Below, piece by piece: positions 5,398 to 7,844 of a stretch of DNA of 7,844 bases. The DNA comes from a candidate division TA06 bacterium SM23_40 (lineage in GTDB: Bacteria; LJUI01; SM1-40). The position numbers and the translations under genes are program-made. The notes beneath the pieces were generated by a model. It searched no databases. It worked only from the letters and a program-made list of their open reading frames with translations, and was not told the origin of the DNA. How positions within the stretch are numbered: the stretch's first letter is position 1; each line of letters starts with the position of its first letter. The stretch covers positions 1 through 7,844 of the forward strand of contig LJUI01000133.1 in the NCBI GenBank assembly GCA_001303705.1, in the 5' to 3' direction.

Positions 5398-6939
5398 CTA
5401 TGACCCCAGGTCCAGCTTCTTCATCTTGCCTCTCAGGGTGGAGCGAGGGATGCCCATGATACGGGCCGCCTCAGCTTTGTTGCCACCCACCCGGGAAAGG
5501 ACGCGACGGATGTACTCCCTCTCCAGCTCCTCATAGGAGAGTGGCCGACCCTGCTGGTCCGTGAAAACATTGGCCGGGGTGACCACCGGGACGGGTGTCC
5601 GCAGTTTCTCCGACAGGTCCTTGAGGGTGATCCTGCTCCCTTTCCTGGCGAAGATGACTGCCCGTTCGATCTCATTCTCCAGTTCCCGGACGTTGTTTTC
5701 CGTCCAGTCGTAATTCTTCAGAGCCTCCAGCGCTCGTGCGTCGAACCCGCGCAGCTCCTTTCCCTTCTCTCTGCTGTACTTGTCCAGGAAATGCTGTGCC
5801 AGAAGCGAGATATCTTCCCGTCGGTCTCTCAACGGAGGCACATCGATCGTTACCACGTTTATTCGGTAGTAGAAATCCTGGCGGAACCGGCCCTCCTGGA
5901 TTGCATATCGCAAATCCTCATTTGTTGCGCAGACGAGGCGGACATCTACCTTAGTCGTCTTTGTGCCCCCAACTCTCCGGATCTCGTTCTCCTGGAGGAC
6001 CCTGAGGAGCTTGATCTGCATGGGATGACTTGTATGGTGTATCTCATCTAGAAACAGAGTCCCGCCCCCGGCTGCCTGGAATAGCCCCTGTTTGTCTATG
6101 GCGCCGGTGAACGCGCCCCTGACGCTGCCGAAGAGCTCGGCCTCCAGGAGCGTCTCGGGCAGGGCGCCACAATTGAGAGCCAGGAAGGGGCCGCTCTTTC
6201 GCTTTCCGTTGTAGTGAATCGCTTTGGCGATCACTTCCTTCCCGCTCCCGGACTCTCCTGTGATGAGTACCGTGGAATCATCGTCCAGGATCTGGGTGAC
6301 GCTCTGGAAGACCTTCTGCATCGCCTTGCTCTGGCCGATGACGCCGGGAACGTCGTACCGCTTCCCGACCTCTTCGCGAAGGGTGATGTTCTCTGTCAGC
6401 AGTCTATCCATCAGGTTCGCGTTGCTGATGGCGATTGCGGCCAGGTTGGCGAAAGCTTCCAGAAACGCAGCGTCTTCTCGCGTGAAGGTCTTCACGTATA
6501 TTCGTTGATCAATATAGAGAGTGCCCAGAGGGTCAGGTCGTCCCGGTACGATGAGCGGTACACAGACGAAAGAGAGGATATGCAGGCCTCGCACACTCTC
6601 GGCGTTTCTGAATCGTGCGTCCGACTGGAGATCAGCACTCATGATAGTCTTTTTATCCTTGAGTGCCGTCTGAACGATGCTCGTGCTAAAGGCGATATCT
6701 TCCTCCTCCAGGGTCTCCGAGGCGACAGTGCGATAGGTTTCGCCGGACTCGTCTGTCAGAATGATCATTCCCCTCTCTGCACCCAGTCTGGCGATGGCGG
6801 AGTGGAGCACCTCGTCGAGCAGCGTCTGTACGTCTTTGATCTGATTGATCCTCTGGCTGAAGGAGAAGAGGGTCATCAATCGATCCTGAGACAGGGGGTA
6901 TTCCTCGTCTCCCTGGACCTGATCAGCGTCGACGCTCAT
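5398..6939 (-). CDS. GAF-domain sigma-54-dependent transcriptional activator (bEBP), 513 aa
   Basis: The order is GAF sensor, AAA+ ATPase, Fis-type DNA-binding HTH. Residues about 30-175 look like a GAF domain ([11 protein letters not shown] ends it). Walker A GESGSGKE is at 228-235, the sigma-54-contacting loop GAFTGA at 275-280, Walker [11 protein letters not shown] at 291-300, a sensor I-like ATNEDL at 338-343, arginine-finger region [11 protein letters not shown] at 351-361, and a sensor II region NNVRELEN at 415-422. The [23 protein letters not shown] is at 487-506. All catalytic motifs are intact, so it should hydrolyse ATP and remodel sigma-54 RNA polymerase. There is no response-regulator receiver domain, so control is probably through GAF ligand binding or the partner TPR protein. 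The start is ATG 6939, with AAAAGGAGG (6959-6951) 11 nt upstream. The TPR gene stop ends only 20 nt before it, indicating one operon. Its target is probably the promoter at 5191-5205. Confidence 0.95.
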   Translation of the reverse strand: MSVDADQVQGDEEYPLSQDRLMTLFSFSQRINQIKDVQTLLDEVLHSAIARLGAERGMIILTDESGETYRTVASETLEEEDIAFSTSIVQTALKDKKTIMSADLQSDARFRNAESVRGLHILSFVCVPLIVPGRPDPLGTLYIDQRIYVKTFTREDAAFLEAFANLAAIAISNANLMDRLLTENITLREEVGKRYDVPGVIGQSKAMQKVFQSVTQILDDDSTVLITGESGSGKEVIAKAIHYNGKRKSGPFLALNCGALPETLLEAELFGSVRGAFTGAIDKQGLFQAAGGGTLFLDEIHHTSHPMQIKLLRVLQENEIRRVGGTKTTKVDVRLVCATNEDLRYAIQEGRFRQDFYYRINVVTIDVPPLRDRREDISLLAQHFLDKYSREKGKELRGFDARALEALKNYDWTENNVRELENEIERAVIFARKGSRITLKDLSEKLRTPVPVVTPANVFTDQQGRPLSYEELEREYIRRVLSRVGGNKAEAARIMGIPRSTLRGKMKKLDLGS

Positions 6940-6959
6940 AGGGTCCCGGCCCTCCTTTT

Positions 6960-7844
6960 CTATGTATGCTTGGCCATTCTTAGATCGTCGTGCAATTCGA
7001 CGATCTCTCTTTTGCCAAGGTAGAATTGTCTCAGTCCTTCCTCGAGATTCGATGTGATCGACTCGACTATCTGTGCAGCAGCATCCAGGTGCTCACGTGC
7101 GGGTACGTGTTGTGCTCTCCTGAGGAGGACTCTGGCGACACAAAAGTGTGCCCGCCACAGAAGCTCTCTCATCCCGCGGGGCTCGGCGATTTCCAGGACC
7201 AGAAGCTCTCTCATCCCGCGGGGCTCGGCGATTTCCAGGACCTGGCCGGCATGAGATTCCGCCTCGTCCAGATCGCCCTGCGCAAGGCGGATTCGGGCGA
7301 GAATAAGGTGGGCGCGGGCGATATACTGCGGCTTCCCCAGGTCTGCTGCGAGGCCGAGCAGTTCCTCGGCGTACTTAGTGGCCTGGGGATCACGATTCTG
7401 GGTGGTCTCTATCTGTGCCGCAAGGCTAAGGGCCTCTGATATCGATTCAACGATTCCAAGCTCCCGGAGAATCCGCAATCCCTCTTCTACATCGACGCGC
7501 GCCTCTTCGTCGTCCCGTCTGAAGTGCTTGACCAGTGCCGCATCGATGAGTGACGCGGCGCGCATCGATCTTGTCCCGACTATCTGGGCAGTCCGTGTAG
7601 CCTCCTCAAGCGCCTCCAGCGCCCGGTCCTGGTCGCCGATCTCCAACCAGACTCTGGCCAGACAGTGTTGTGCATCCCACTCTCCGGCCTTGTCGCCGAT
7701 CTGCTTGTGAATAGCCAGGGCCTCCTCCTGGTGGCCGAGAGCAGCCCGATAGTCTGCGCGGCATGTATGGATCGCTGCAATGCAGCACAGCGCATCGGCC
7801 TCGCCAAGTCTGTTCCCGATCTCCCGCTCGATCTTGAGTGACAG
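6960..7844 (-). CDS. Tetratricopeptide-repeat protein, C-terminal part (5' end outside window)
   Basis: The frame is open from the window edge (7844) to a TAG at 6962-6960, giving 294 visible residues. The N-terminus lies outside, and a TTG at 7646 is internal. Several helical TPR units are visible, for example EEALAIHKQIGDKAGEWDAQ (about 40-59), DQDRALEALEEAT (about 71-83) and LILARIRLAQGDLDEAESHA, with the expected small and aromatic residues. By family knowledge TPRs are protein-interaction scaffolds. Large proteins joining a Ser/Thr kinase or AAA domain to TPRs, GAF and a sigma-54 AAA+ module are known, so this may be the sensory half of such a system encoded separately; the missing N-terminus would decide. 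An exact 14-residue duplication (visible residues 202-229) breaks the repeat spacing. The stop lies 20 nt before the activator ATG, so the two are co-transcribed. Confidence 0.9.
   Translation of the reverse strand: MSLKIEREIGNRLGEADALCCIAAIHTCRADYRAALGHQEEALAIHKQIGDKAGEWDAQHCLARVWLEIGDQDRALEALEEATRTAQIVGTRSMRAASLIDAALVKHFRRDDEEARVDVEEGLRILRELGIVESISEALSLAAQIETTQNRDPQATKYAEELLGLAADLGKPQYIARAHLILARIRLAQGDLDEAESHAGQVLEIAEPRGMRELLVLEIAEPRGMRELLWRAHFCVARVLLRRAQHVPAREHLDAAAQIVESITSNLEEGLRQFYLGKREIVELHDDLRMAKHT
7159..7242. repeat. Exact 42-bp tandem duplication inside the TPR gene
   Basis: Copies at 7159-7200 and 7201-7242 are identical and directly adjacent. Being 42 bp long, the duplication keeps the frame and repeats the 14 residues VLEIAEPRGMRELL. 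The absence of any difference between copies suggests a recent slippage event or an assembly error. Confidence 0.95.

Noticed and set aside
6214-7023. 269-codon plus-strand frame
   Set aside because: It is antisense to the GAF/AAA+ activator, whose motifs are unmistakable, and has no convincing SD or domain.

Overview
The window looks like chromosomal DNA from an uncultured diderm (Gram-negative-type) bacterium. It is GC-rich by eye, uses strong AAGGAGGG-type Shine-Dalgarno (SD) sequences, carries secreted right-handed beta-helix proteins with type I signal peptides, and encodes a sigma-54 activator. These traits fit several lineages, such as FCB-type candidate phyla or delta-proteobacteria-like groups, and I cannot name a taxon from the sequence alone. 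No rRNA, tRNA, CRISPR array, insertion sequence or phage gene is visible.

Bases 1-4199, plus strand: a tandem array of three paralogous exported beta-helix proteins. The first lacks its 5' end at the window edge; the other two are complete (525 and 517 aa). Each complete protein has a signal peptide, a stack of glycine/asparagine-rich rungs of about 22-28 residues, an 'SPCID.GDP..DGTR.DMGAH' closing segment and a C-terminal beta-sandwich-like domain. The two spacers between genes (127 and 130 nt) are also copies of each other. They include an identical 46-nt block after the stop codon and a stem-loop just before the SD. The duplicated unit is therefore gene plus leader.

Bases 4200-5397: about 1.2 kb without a confident gene, but not featureless. 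On the minus strand it holds a near-perfect sigma-54 (-24/-12) promoter at 5191-5205. Two copies of a palindromic motif, GG(C/T)CAAATATGGCC, lie about 120 and 190 bp upstream of the predicted start; one sits inside a hairpin that also looks like an intrinsic terminator. Downstream come a strong SD with a 74-codon ORF, a second SD with an 84-codon ORF whose SD and ATG lie in a hairpin, a large branched inverted repeat, and a 14-bp perfect hairpin that could end the transcript at the convergent boundary with the beta-helix array.

Bases 5398-7844, minus strand: a two-gene operon. A tetratricopeptide-repeat (TPR) protein, truncated by the window edge, is followed after 20 nt by a 513-aa GAF / AAA+ / Fis-type-HTH sigma-54 activator. 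The TPR gene contains an exact in-frame 42-bp tandem duplication.

Working model (inference): the TPR protein and the GAF domain sense or relay a signal. The activator binds the two palindromes just beyond its own gene and switches on the sigma-54 promoter, giving a short transcript of about 0.9 kb that encodes small, unrecognised peptides or acts as a structured RNA. I see no direct link between this switch and the beta-helix array, which is convergent with it.
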